Source of the DNA: Aquarana catesbeiana
Lineage: Eukaryota > Chordata > Amphibia > Anura > Ranidae
NCBI RefSeq assembly: GCF_042186555.1
Contig: NC_133332.1
Span: 240,306,406-240,370,405 of the forward strand
DNA: 64,000 nt
Reading direction: 5' to 3'
This document shows, one piece after another, positions 12,180-22,421 of this stretch. The first letter of the stretch is position 1, and every line of letters begins with the position of its first letter. Made by a program: the position numbers and the translations under genes. The notes under the pieces are model-generated. The model did no database searches. It saw only the letters and a list, made by a program, of their open reading frames with translations, and was not told the DNA's origin.

Positions 12180-13205
12180 TCATTTTAAAGCTCCTTCTCC
12201 TGTGCCAGAGGCATCAGCCTCCAGGCAGTCACGGCGGCTTCCACCGTCAGGTTCAATCAAATAGAGGGAATTCTTCTGCGTTTCTCAAGGAGCTGGCAGG
12301 AAGAGTGTGGGGGATTTCCTCAATAGCTCCAGGGTACAAACTGGAGTTCCAAGAGTTCCCGTCTCCTCGTTTTCTCAGATCAAATGTTTCTAAGGATCCA
12401 GAGAAAAAGAAAAAAGTGATCATGGGTGTCCCCATATAGGAACAGAGGTTGGGGTTTGATTCAAACCTTTTTTTCACAGTGCCAAATCCGAATGGACATT
12501 CTGGATCTCAAAAATCTAAATCCAATTCCTGAATATAACCACTCTTTTTTCGTATCGAGTCAATCTAAATCCGTTAACTCCGTCCTACAAGAAGGAGAAC
12601 TTCTGGCATCAATCAACATCAAAGATGCATACCTCCATATGCCTATTTCCTTGCTCACTAGTAATATCTACTTTTCAAGGTGGAAAATCTTCATCTTCAG
12701 TGTGTAGCTCTGTATTCCGGTCCAGCTACTGCACCTTGAGTGTTTACAAAGGTTCTGGTCCCTCTTCTAGCCAGATTAAGGGCCCATGGTATAACTATTA
12801 TGGTTTACCTAGTCGATCTGTTCTTGATAGACCAGTCGGTAGCCCGCTTAGACCAAAGTATGGTCATCACATTCAACTACCTGGAATATCTAGGTCAGAT
12901 TCTCAACCTAGGAGAAATCTTCTTTAAAACCATGAAGAAGGCTAAAATACTTGGGTCCGATCATAGGTACACCAAGAGAAGGGTATTCTTAGGCAAAGAT
13001 CAGCGTCATAAAGGAACTGATTTAGGTGGTCAAAGCAAGATGAATTTCTTTTATTCAACTTTGCATGAGGTTGTTCAGAAAGATGCTGGCTTCATTCGAG
13101 GCCGTTCCTTATGCTCAGTTTCATTCGAGACTGCTGCAAAACAGTATCCTATCGGCTTGAAACAAAGGGTTCAAGCTCTTCATTCCCAATGTGTCTGACT
13201 CCAAA
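12180..13205 (+). pseudogene. DIRS reverse transcriptase pseudogene
   Basis: Several frames together give a DIRS-like RT. The N-terminal part (12149-12439) includes 'GYKLEFQEFPSPRFLRS'. The next frame (12426-12707) has 'LDLKNLNPIPEY' and 'ASINIKDAYLHMPI', the motif with the first catalytic Asp. The third (12740-13198) has 'VFTKVLVPLLARLRAHG'-like sequence and 'MVYLVDLFLIDQSVA'. In DIRS and other RTs the last motif is normally Y-x-D-D; here it reads YLVD, so one catalytic Asp is replaced. Frameshifts near 12440 and 12705 break the gene. The 5S-like sequence follows directly at 13206 and interrupts the RT-RH frame. Confidence 0.85.
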
Positions 13206-13324
13206 GCCTACGGCCACATCACCCTGATAGAGCCCGATCTCGTCTGATCTTGGAGGCTAAGCAGGGTCGGGCCTGGTTAGTACCCGGATGAGAGACCACC
13301 TGGAAATACCAGATGCTGTAGGCT
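13206..13324 (+). rRNA. 5S rRNA-like sequence, probable pseudogene or 5S-derived SINE head
   Basis: A nearly full-length 119-nt 5S rRNA homologue starting 'gcctacggccacatcaccct' and ending 'gctgtaggct'. The internal control region is largely kept: 'ggctaagcagggtcgggcct' resembles box A plus the intermediate element, and 'ggatgagagaccacctgg' resembles box C with two changes. I count roughly a dozen differences from the vertebrate 5S consensus as I remember it. It sits inside a DIRS reading frame, so it is a dispersed copy rather than part of a normal 5S cluster. No T-run terminator directly follows and no poly(A) is seen, so its mode of insertion is unclear. Confidence 0.85.
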
Positions 13325-13420
13325 GGGTGCGCCAGGCCTCAGTTTATGGTTAATATCCAAAAATCTACTAAGGGGAAAATCCTTCCTTCAGTTACCTGGA
13401 AAGTGGTAACAACCAGGCCC

Positions 13421-13905
13421 GGACTGGCCATAGGGCAGACCGGTCATTTGGACCGCGCCTGCCCGTTCTGTGGCCTGTTGATGATCAGGCTGCACAGCAG
13501 GAGGTAAGCGGCGACCGCGGCCTGGACAGGGTTAACACAGGCCACAGCCACCGCTTGCCTACGGCTATGCGGCCGTGCCTGTGTCTCCTTCGGCGGAACT
13601 AGCAGCTGCATGGGCTGAGCTGTGTGTCTCTCACACACAGCTCAGCCTCAGAGCCGCGCTGACAGTTCCGCTCTAGGCCCCTACAAACTGCTCCTCCTCC
13701 GGCCATAGGTGTCCTCACAGTGGGGTAAATAGTGGGGTAGAGCTGCGGGCCGCTGTCAGGATGTTCAACCCCCCCCCCTTTCTCATGTTGGCAGCACAGG
13801 AGAGAAGAAAGCTTCCTGCTTGTTCTTCTTCCCTCCCAGTTCGCCACAGCGGAGGGCCAATCAGAAAAAACTAGTGGAGCATCATAGGAAATGTAGTCCT
13901 AGAGA
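13421..13905. other. unidentified insertion in the DIRS RNase H region
   Basis: The DIRS frame breaks at about 13420 (after a sequence encoding 'WKVV') and resumes near 13915 with 'EEATVQEKWPRSEMALP'. The intervening ~480 bp is GC-rich, starts 'aggcccggactggccat' and contains 'aggaaatgtagtcct', a motif common in hAT MITE ends. No target duplication was identified. It is copied again at 15586-16071 by the tandem duplication. Confidence 0.5.
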
Positions 13906-14263
13906 TAGTCCTGGAAGAGGCAACTGTCCAAGAGAAGTGGCCCAGATCAGAAATGGCCTTGCCCCAGTGGCGTTGTTAGGTGGGTGCGGGGGGTGCGGGC
14001 CGCACCCGGGTGACACCCGCCAGAGGGGTGACACCCGTAGGTAGCGGCACGCACCGCTAACACTGCCCGCTGCCCTGATCTGCGCCACGGGACTTGCACT
14101 GTGTCCCTCAGCACAGCGGACTGAAGCCGCCTCCCCCCCCTCTCTGTTTACATCCACACAGGAGGAGGAGGAGCCCGAGGGACACGGCTGTGTGTATCGT
14201 CCGGTCCGCGCTGTTCTGAGGTCTGTAAACTTTATGTATACAGTATGTGGGTGGACATGTGCA

Positions 14264-15470
14264 GGGGGATTCTATACTAATGGGGGGCTCTGCACTGAGG
14301 GGGGATTCTATACTAATGGGGGGCTCTGCACTGAGGGGGGATTCTATACTAATGGGGGCGCTGCACTGAGGGGGGATTCTATACTAATGGGGGGCTCTGC
14401 ACTGAGGGGGGATTCTATACTAATGGGGGGCTCTGCACTGAGGGGGGATTCTATACTAATGGGGGGCTCTGCACTGAGGGGGATTCTATACTAATGGGGG
14501 CTCTGCACTGAGGGGGATGCTATACTAATGGGGGCTCTGCACCAGGGGGGATTCTATACTAATGGGGGGGCTCTGCACTGAGGGGGATTCTATACGAATG
14601 GGGGCTCTGCACTGAGGGGGATGCTATACTAATGGGGGCTCTGCACTGAGGGGGATGCTATACTAATGGGGGCTCTGCACTGAGGGGGGATTCTATATTA
14701 ATGGGGGGCTCTGCACTGAGGGGGATTCTATACTAATGGGGGCTCTGCACCAAGGAAGATTCTATACTAATGGGGGCTCTGCACTGAGGGGGGATTCTAT
14801 ACTAATGGGGGGCTCTGCACTGAGGGGGATTCTATACGAATGGGGGCTCTGCACTGAGGGGGATTCTATACGAATGGGGGCTCTGCACTGAGGGGGATTC
14901 TATACTAATGGAGGCTCTGCACTGAGGGGGATTCTATACTAATGGGGGCTCTGCACTGAGGGGGGATTCTATACTAATGGGGGGCTCTGCACTGAGGGGG
15001 GATTCTATACTAATGAGGGCTCTGCACTGAGGGGGGATTCTATACTAATGGGGGCTCTGCACTGAGGGGGGATTCTATACTAATGGGGGGCTCTGCACTG
15101 AGGGGGGATTCTATACAAATGGGGGGCTCTGCACTGAGGGGGGATTCTATACAAATGGGGGGCTCTGCACTGAGGGGGATTCTATACAAATGGGGGGCTC
15201 TGCACTGAGGGGGTATTCTATACAAATGGGGGGCTCTGCACTGAGGGGGATTCTATACTAATGGGGGGCTCTGCACTGAGGGGGGAATCTATACTAATGG
15301 GGGGTCTGCACTGAGGGGGGATTTTATACTAATGGGGGGTCTGCACTGAGGGGGGATTTTATACTAATGGGGGGCTCTGCACTGAGGGGGGATTCTATAC
15401 TAATGGGGGGTCTGCACTGAGGGGGGTTCTATACTAATGGGGGGTCTGCACTGAGGGGGGTTCTATACTA
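14264..15470. repeat. 36-bp minisatellite, array 1
   Basis: About 33 units of a G-rich 34-36-bp repeat with core 'gattctatactaatgg' and 'ctctgcactgagg', varying mainly in G-run length. It is part of duplication unit 1. Confidence 0.97.
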
Positions 15471-17636
15471 ATACCAGATGCTGTAGGCTGGGTGCGCCAG
15501 GCCTCAGTTTATGGTTAATATCCAAAAATCTACTAAGGGGAAAATCCTTCCTTCAGTTACCTGGAAAGTGGTAACAACCAGGCCCGGACTGGCCATAGGG
15601 CAGACCGGTCATTTGGACCGCGCCTGCCCGTTCTGTGGCCTGTTGATGATCAGGCTGCACAGCAGGAGGTAAGCGGCGACCGCGGCCTGGACAGGGTTAA
15701 CACAGGCCACAGCCACCGCTTGCCTACGGCTATGCGGCCGTGCCTGTGTCTCCTTCGGCGGAACTAGCAGCTGCATGGGCTGAGCTGTGTGTCTCTCACA
15801 CACAGCTCAGCCTCAGAGCCGCGCTGACAGTTCCGCTCTAGGCCCCTACAAACTGCTCCTCCTCCGGCCATAGGTGTCCTCACAGTGGGGTAAATAGTGG
15901 GGTAGAGCTGCGGGCCGCTGTCAGGATGTTCAACCCCCCCCCCCTTTCTCATGTTGGCAGCACAGGAGAGAAGAAAGCTTCCTGCTTGTTCTTCTTCCCT
16001 CCCAGTTCGCCACAGCGGAGGGCCAATCAGAAAAAACTAGTGGAGCATCATAGGAAATGTAGTCCTAGAGATAGTCCTGGAAGAGGCAACTGTCCAAGAG
16101 AAGTGGCCCAGATCAGAAATGGCCTTGCCCCAGTGGCGTTGTTAGGTGGGTGCGGGGGGTGCGGGCCGCACCCGGGTGACACCCGCCAGAGGGGTGACAC
16201 CCGTAGGTAGCGGCACGCACCGCTAACACTGCCCGCTGCCCTGATCTGCGCCACGGGACTTGCACTGTGTCCCTCAGCACAGCGGACTGAAGCCGCCTCC
16301 CCCCCCTCTCTGTTTACATCCACACAGGAGGAGGAGGAGCCCGAGGGACACGGCTGTGTGTATCGTCCGGTCCGCGCTGTTCTGAGGTCTGTAAACTTTA
16401 TGTATACAGTATGTGGGTGGACATGTGCAGGGGGATTCTATACTAATGGGGGGCTCTGCACTGAGGGGGGATTCTATACTAATGGGGGGCTCTGCACTGA
16501 GGGGGGATTCTATACTAATGGGGGCGCTGCACTGAGGGGGGATTCTATACTAATGGGGGGCTCTGCACTGAGGGGGGATTCTATACTAATGGGGGGCTCT
16601 GCACTGAGGGGGGATTCTATACTAATGGGGGGCTCTGCACTGAGGGGGATTCTATACTAATGGGGGCTCTGCACTGAGGGGGATGCTATACTAATGGGGG
16701 CTCTGCACCAGGGGGGATTCTATACTAATGGGGGGGCTCTGCACTGAGGGGGATTCTATACGAATGGGGGCTCTGCACTGAGGGGGATGCTATACTAATG
16801 GGGGCTCTGCACTGAGGGGGATGCTATACTAATGGGGGCTCTGCACTGAGGGGGGATTCTATATTAATGGGGGGCTCTGCACTGAGGGGGATTCTATACT
16901 AATGGGGGCTCTGCACCAAGGAAGATTCTATACTAATGGGGGCTCTGCACTGAGGGGGGATTCTATACTAATGGGGGGCTCTGCACTGAGGGGGATTCTA
17001 TACGAATGGGGGCTCTGCACTGAGGGGGATTCTATACGAATGGGGGCTCTGCACTGAGGGGGATTCTATACTAATGGAGGCTCTGCACTGAGGGGGATTC
17101 TATACTAATGGGGGCTCTGCACTGAGGGGGGATTCTATACTAATGGGGGGCTCTGCACTGAGGGGGGATTCTATACTAATGAGGGCTCTGCACTGAGGGG
17201 GGATTCTATACTAATGGGGGCTCTGCACTGAGGGGGGATTCTATACTAATGGGGGGCTCTGCACTGAGGGGGGATTCTATACAAATGGGGGGCTCTGCAC
17301 TGAGGGGGGATTCTATACAAATGGGGGGCTCTGCACTGAGGGGGATTCTATACAAATGGGGGGCTCTGCACTGAGGGGGTATTCTATACAAATGGGGGGC
17401 TCTGCACTGAGGGGGATTCTATACTAATGGGGGGCTCTGCACTGAGGGGGGAATCTATACTAATGGGGGGTCTGCACTGAGGGGGGATTTTATACTAATG
17501 GGGGGTCTGCACTGAGGGGGGATTTTATACTAATGGGGGGCTCTGCACTGAGGGGGGATTCTATACTAATGGGGGGTCTGCACTGAGGGGGGTTCTATAC
17601 TAATGGGGGGTCTGCACTGAGGGGGGTTCTATACTA
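15471..17636 (+). repeat. tandem duplication, unit 2 (2,166 bp)
   Basis: Second copy of 13306-15470, including a 19-nt stub of the 5S-like 3' end at 15471-15489, a second hAT left terminus at 16131 and a second minisatellite array. Near-identity means a very recent event or an assembly artefact. Confidence 0.95.
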
Positions 17637-18035
17637 ATGGGGGTTGGCACTGAGGGGGGATTTTATACTGATGGGGGAGTCTGCACTGAGGGGGGATTCT
17701 ATACTGATGGGGGTCAGCACTGGGGGGGTGTATGTACTGATGGGGCGGTCTGCACTGAGGTGGAAGGTTGATACTGATGGAGGGGGGGTCTGCAGACTCT
17801 GTACTGAGGGAGGGTTTCTGTACTGATGGGGGGTCTGTACTGAGGGAGGGGGTCAGTACTTAGTGGGGGGTCTGCACTGAGCGGGGGTCTGTACTGAGGG
17901 AGGGGAGTCTGTACATAGTGGGAGGTCTATATTGATGGAAGGGGGTCTGTACTGAGGGAGGGGGGCTGTATTGATGGAGTGGGGTCTGTAGTTAGTGGAG
18001 GGGGGGTCTGTACTGAGGTAGTTGGTGGAGGGGGA
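16430..18035. repeat. 36-bp minisatellite, array 2 with degenerate tail
   Basis: Repeats array 1, then from about 17640 continues into more divergent units ('actgagggaggg', 'gtctgtactgagg') that are present only here. That tail shows where the original single array ended before the hAT right terminus. Confidence 0.95.
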
Positions 18036-18094
18036 TGACACCAATTTTTTTGGCACCGGGTGACACCAACCCTAGTGACGCCACTGCCTTGCCC

Positions 18095-18660
18095 ATTAAC
18101 ATTTTAGAAATTCAGGCAGAGCTCTTGGTCCTGAGGGCCTGAACATTCAGTTTACAGTATTGTCCTGCCAGGATTCAATCAGACAATCCCACAGCAATGG
18201 CCTATATTAATCACCAAGGGGGCACAAGAAGTTGTGTGGCCCAGAGAAAGGTGAATCATATCCTATCTTGGGCAGAAAACAATGTACTTTTGTCTTCATT
18301 CTAGGAACAGAAAATTGGCCGGCAAACTACTTGAGTCGCCAGCAGTTGTTCCCGGGAAAATGGTTCCTTCACCCCGATATCTTCCTATCAATATGTCAAA
18401 AATGGGGGATCCCAGACATATATCTGTTTGCGTCCAGGTTCAACAAAGAAATCGACAACTTTGTGTCAAGAACAAAGGATCCACTAGCATGCGGAACAGA
18501 TGCCTTGCTATTCCCGTGGAATCGGTTCTCACTGATTTATGCATTCTCTTCTATTCTGCCTGCGTCCATGACTTCTTCGCAGGATCAAGCAGGAAGGGAA
18601 GTTGTTGATTCCTGTGGTCCCCAGTGGGGCCCAGGAAATCTTAGTATGCAGAGATCATAA
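18095..18660 (+). pseudogene. DIRS RNase H region pseudogene
   Basis: Resumes the DIRS coding frame right after the hAT target duplication: 'PINILEIQAELLVLRA', then 'AMAYINHQGGTRS' and 'ILSWAENN'. The frame at 18232-18660 has 'ENWPANYLSRQQLFPGKWF', 'GIPDIYLFASRFN' and 'KDPLACGTDALLFPWNRF'. These are conserved blocks of DIRS RNase H and its downstream linker. A stop after 'FTVLSCQ'-like sequence and a frameshift near 18300 break the gene. Confidence 0.85.
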
Positions 18661-18699
18661 AGATGGCAGTAGGGAACCCATGGACCCTACCATCATGGC

Positions 18700-19330
18700 C
18701 AGACTTTGCAAACGCTAAATTTAACGGTCTGGCTATGGATACCTTGAGTGCTTTCTAAGGACAGGTCTTGGCCTTATCGGTATTATTTGAATGACCATTT
18801 GCTTCGCATTCTTTGGTTCGTAACTTTATTCAGGGGGTAACACGGCTTAATCTCCGGTTAGGTAACCCCTGAACCCTTGGGACTTGAATTTTTAGTTTTG
18901 TTGGCATTACAAAACAGCCTTTTTTTGGGCCTATACGACATATTTCCTTGGTCCTTTTTTGACAAGGAAACTATTTTTTCTGGTAACCATATCTGCTGCA
19001 ACAAGGGTATCAGAATTGGCTGCTCTTTCTTGTAAAGAACCATATTTATATTGTTCAAGGATAAGGTAGTATTGCGTCCTCATCCTAACTTTTTACTGAA
19101 GGTAATATCATCAGGTTTTTACCTAAACCAGGATATTGTTCTACCTTCGTTTTTCCAGAACCCTGTTCTATGGAAGAAAAATCACTACATTCTCTTGATG
19201 TGGTGAGAGCAGTCAAAGTCTACTTAAGGCGACTGCTCAGATACGCAAAATGGATGTTTTGTTCGTGTTGCCTGAAGGTCCTAAAAGAGGACAGGCAGCA
19301 TCGAAATCCCACCCCTCTTTCTTATACACG
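18700..19330 (+). pseudogene. DIRS tyrosine recombinase pseudogene
   Basis: DIRS elements integrate with a phage-type tyrosine recombinase. Recognisable blocks here include 'RVSELAALSCKEPY' (about 19007-19050), 'HSLDVVRAVKVYLRR' (about 19190-19230) and 'VLFVLPEGPKRGQAASKS' (about 19255-19310). Several stops and frameshifts separate them. The catalytic Tyr region near the 3' end cannot be read. It ends just before the right terminal repeat at 19347. Confidence 0.78.
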
Positions 19331-19346
19331 TGTATTGCTTTGCTAC

Positions 19347-19482
19347 AAAACTGAGATACTCCCAGTAGTGGGAGGGGTTATATAGGGAGGCAACTTCCTA
19401 TTTAGGGTGTGCCAGTGTCTAGCACCTGAAGGTGAACTATAACCCACATAGTAATTACTATGGCTCTGTGTCCCGTGATGTA
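19347..19482 (-). repeat. right inverted terminal repeat of the DIRS element
   Basis: Reverse complement of 9891-10026, ending 'gtgtcccgtgatgta'. The next element's T-run starts about 75 bp away. Confidence 0.88.
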
Positions 19483-20335
19483 CTTCAAAAGAAAGGGATT
19501 TTACAGGTAAGCTGTTATAAAAAAAATAGGATTTTTATAATTAACAGTTTTTATTGATTTTTTTTTTTTCACATGACAACAAAAGAGATGAGTTATCAGA
19601 CAGGGAACAACATATAAAGTCCAAAATCAATTAGTAGTCTAACAAAGACACATAGCTAAAATATATGCATAAGTCACAGTGACCAAATCAACTACAAAAA
19701 ACAACAGTGGTTTAAAAAGAAAAAGTATATCAACCGATCTAGCTGCGTAAATGCAAGCAATTGGGCACTGTTTCCAACCGGGCTGATTAAAATTCAGCTG
19801 GGCGCAGGGACAGCATCCAAGGCACCATATAATGTCCAAGAATAGTTGCTTAAAGGAAATTAGCAACCAACAAACTAGAAAAAAAAAAGGGAAAGGAAAG
19901 TGATAGAGAAAAGCAAATAGAAATAGAAAGGGTCCTGAGTCTATTGTTCCCAGGTGTTGGAGCTCACCACCACCGCAGACAGTAAGGCAGGATCGTTACT
20001 CACGAGGACTCCTCACGCTGATGCCAAGGCCCCCAAACAGCACTGTGTTGATCGACCATGTTGGTGAGGTGGGTTGTCAGTAACTCCATAATCTCCACAT
20101 CCTTGCATATAGTTCTATAGGGGACAGGGGTATTTGATTTTTCCAGTGGAGAGCCACCAAACGCCTAGCCACCGTTAATATTTGTTGTGCTAATTTTTTT
20201 TAGCAAGCTTAGATAATTTGGGAGGAAGTAACCTTAGTAAAAAGACCTTAGGGCAGAGGGGGAATGGATAATTCCTCACCGATGGCCTATTCCCATCTAA
20301 GCATATAACGATGTTTACCTAGGGTTTCCATAGGG

Positions 20336-20471
20336 CAGTGATGGCGAACCTTGGCACCCCAGATGTTTTGGAACTACATTTCCCATGATGCTAACCTACA
20401 CTGCAGAGTGCATGAGCTTAATGGGAATTGTAGTTCAAAAATATCTGAAGTGCCAAGGTTCGCCATCACTG
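20336..20471. mobile_element. hAT MITE with exact 8-bp TSD
   Basis: TSD CCATAGGG at 20328-20335 and 20472-20479. The termini 'cagtgatggcgaaccttggc' and 'gccaaggttcgccatcactg' are inverse. 'ggaactacatttcccatgat' and its inverse lie inside. It is inserted in the LINE 3' coding region. Confidence 0.92.
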
Positions 20472-20514
20472 CCATAGGGTATGCATTCAGTAGTTTATAA
20501 ATGTCAGCTATTAA

Positions 20515-21235
20515 ACATTTTGTCAGATCACCTTGAGGCTAGGTGACAGATGCACACCGTTGGGATCAGGAGTGCACCGCAAGGCAGTGGACCCTAAGGC
20601 TGACTGCTGCGGATGGGAGTCCGGGTGGTAAGGAAGGCAGGGCCGCTGGAACACCAACACGTATCCCACTGGGGTTAGAGCGTAGGATTCCCTGGGGCGT
20701 GGAGTCTAAGAGCCAACAGGTGTTCACCAGAGCTTCTAGTGGTGAGGATGGATTGGGCTGCAACTGGCTCCAGGTTGTGACCCCCAGGGTCCCCCAGCGC
20801 ACACCCACAGTAGGCAACAGGAGGATAGGGATTGTAAAGGAATAAGCCAAGGTCAGGGCCACAAGCAGACAAGGACAACAGAGTTCACGCCAAGGTTCAG
20901 GGTCACAGGCAAACAGGGATAGTCGGGGACACGCCAAAGTTTAGGGTCACGAGCAGACAGGAATAGTAGAGAATACACCAAAGTCGGTAACAGAAATAAA
21001 CGTAGCACACACGGCAGGCAGGAACAGGAAACCAAAACACACAAAGGTTGATCAGCAGGGCTGGCCTGCAGTGCAGAGGTTAATAATAGAGTTCTCTGAT
21101 AGGAGCTGGGGTGGAGCCATGCTAGAGGAGAGTTAATAAAAGCAGTCAGGTGGGAGTCAGCTTTAGAGATGAACACATGGAGACAGGTAAGCTGATAGAC
21201 AAAACTCTATTGCATAACCATGACACCTTTTTGGG
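20515..21235 (-). mobile_element. probable solo LTR fragment inside the LINE
   Basis: LINE coding sequence is interrupted here and resumes on both sides. On the minus strand the insert starts 'tgtcatggttatgca'. It contains three and a half tandem 43-44-bp units ('ccaaggttcagggtcac' type, 20847-21000), a style often seen in vertebrate Gypsy LTRs. No clear target duplication or CA end was found, so the identification is tentative. Confidence 0.4.
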
Positions 21236-21439
21236 AAGGGCCCCCAAAGACAAGTCTTTCAAATGGGGATAAATTGGAGGTTAGGTGCAAAAGACAAGGC
21301 CTAAAGGCTAATCTGAAGATAGCCATAAAAAGCCTTTTTGTGGGAGATCATGGCTTTCGTGGGGATCCTCAAAGGACCGCAATATTCGTGTGACAGGGTT
21401 CACTAAGTGTCCAAAAGGAAATACATTTTTCAAGAGCCA

Positions 21440-22236
21440 GGGAGAAATCATCTCAAAGTCAGGCTATCTGGCAATCTGGGGTTATATAAAAAAGCCGTCA
21501 CCAAAGATACTTCAGATGGAAGGGAGTGTTTGTGTCTCAACTGTCTCCAAATAGTACGTGTTAACACCATGGTGTGTAGTAAGGTGGCAGGGGACACATT
21601 CACATCTGCATTCCACAGCAGATTGAATGGATGAATCGGGGCCAGCCATAATTTGTCTATCTCAGTCCTGCAATTATACGCCCACAGAGGCACCCAGGAC
21701 GCAATATCCTAGTGGCAACAGTTGGGTGGCATGATAATTCTGCAGGAGTTTGGGAAAAGCCAAGCCTCCATCATTCTTAGAGGCAAAGAGCACTGAGTTA
21801 CTTATTCTATGGCATTTATAGTTCCACGTGAAGTTTAGAAGATCTGCCTGTAGGTGTTTGAGATGGGATGTGGGAACCGGAATTGGGAGGGTTGTAAAGT
21901 AATATAAAATCTTAGGCAAAACCCTAATTTTAACCGACGGCATCCAGATCAGCCAGGAAACCCGATACTTTTTCCATTTAGTACGTTTCCTAATGGAGGC
22001 AAAGAGGGGCTTAAAGTTTGCTTCGTAAAGGGAGTCGTATCGCGGGGTGTTGTTCGCCCCCAGATACCGAATAGCTGTTGTTTTCCAGGCGTAAGAAAAA
22101 GACTCTGCCAGACATTGTACCTCCAGGAGAGGTATATTAAGCGATAAGGCTTCTAATTTTGGAAGAGTTAACTTTATTGCCGGACAAGGTCCCGAACTCT
22201 TCTAGGAGCTTATGTAAATTGGAAAGAGTTACAAGC
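21440..22236 (-). pseudogene. LINE ORF2 C-terminal part, pseudogene
   Basis: Downstream of the RT core. From the minus strand: 'LHKLLEEFGTLSGNKVN', 'RYLGANNTPRYDSLY', 'RVLPKILYYFTTLPIPVP' and 'NFTWNYKCHRISNSVLFASK' are typical post-RT blocks of L1/Tx1 ORF2. A frame at 21448-21693 continues with 'WRQLRHKHSLPSE'. Multiple frameshifts are present. The preceding RT catalytic core is missing (see the MITE at 22237). Confidence 0.82.
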
Positions 22237-22421
22237 CAGTGGTTCTCAACTCCTGTCCTCAGGACCCACTAACAGGCCAGATTTTATGTATTACTTTGGG
22301 GAGATGCAGACTAGAATACTGCAATCACTGAGCAGCAAATGATGTCACCTGTGATGTATTTCAGTTATCTTGCAAACCTGGCCTGTTAGTGGGTCCTGAA
22401 GACAGGAGTTAAGAACCACTG
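22237..22421. mobile_element. hAT-like MITE replacing the LINE RT core
   Basis: Inverted ends 'cagtggttctcaactcctgt' and 'aggagttaagaaccactg', with further inverse matches 'gacccactaacaggccag' / 'ctggcctgttagtgggtc'. The flanking 8-mers 'ttacaagc' and 'atctaagc' match only partly. LINE sequence on one side ends in 'LLLSLDAEKAFDRL' and on the other resumes at 'LHKLLEEFG', so the RT core that normally lies between is absent. Confidence 0.85.

Larger units (their letters stand above)
13306..15470 (+). repeat. tandem duplication, unit 1 (2,165 bp)
   Basis: Near-identical to 15471-17636; the only length change I see is one extra C in a C-run (13770s versus 15930s). The unit begins in the last 19 nt of the 5S-like sequence ('ataccagatgctgtaggct'). 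It runs through DIRS sequence, an unidentified insertion and the hAT 5' end, and finishes inside the minisatellite. The junction at 15468-15473 shows overlap of 'aat'/'aata'. Confidence 0.95.
13965..18086. mobile_element. hAT-like non-autonomous element with internal minisatellite, enlarged by tandem duplication
   Basis: The left end 'cagtggcgttgttagg' (13965) and inverted right end 'ccctagtgacgccactg' (ending 18086) are hAT-style termini. An exact 8-bp target duplication CCTTGCCC lies at 13957-13964 and 18087-18094, and removing the element restores an open DIRS frame ('EMALPINILEIQAELLVLRA'). The internal minisatellite has 36-bp units. A second left end with its own CCTTGCCC at 16123-16130 exists because of the tandem duplication; there is only one right end. 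Confidence 0.92.
9891..19482 (+). mobile_element. DIRS-type tyrosine-recombinase retroelement, degraded and invaded
   Basis: Flanked by inverted terminal repeats of about 136 bp (9891-10026 and 19347-19482), sharing 'tacatcacgggacacagagc' and 'ccctatataacccctcccac' in opposite orientation. Inside, in order on the plus strand, are an RT remnant, an RNase H remnant and a tyrosine-recombinase remnant, which is the DIRS order. Removing the 5S-like segment, the hAT insertion and the tandem duplication leaves roughly 5 kb, a usual DIRS length. No methyltransferase domain was recognised. All coding parts carry stops and frameshifts. Confidence 0.85.

Noticed and set aside
14192..14494. Long open frames through the 36-bp array (also 16358-16660, 15040-15225, 17206-17391)
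   Set aside because: 36 is a multiple of three, so frames stay open by chance; length variation of G-runs and repeats of the same short peptide show these are not genes.
14264..18035. CRISPR-like array
   Set aside because: Units are contiguous with no unique spacers, in a eukaryotic repeat context; it is a minisatellite.
18858..19058. Minus-strand frame in the DIRS recombinase region
   Set aside because: Antisense shadow of the plus-strand recombinase remnant.
20566..21176. Minus-strand frames over the 43-44-bp tandem units
   Set aside because: Arise from the tandem repeat in the probable LTR fragment; no domain.
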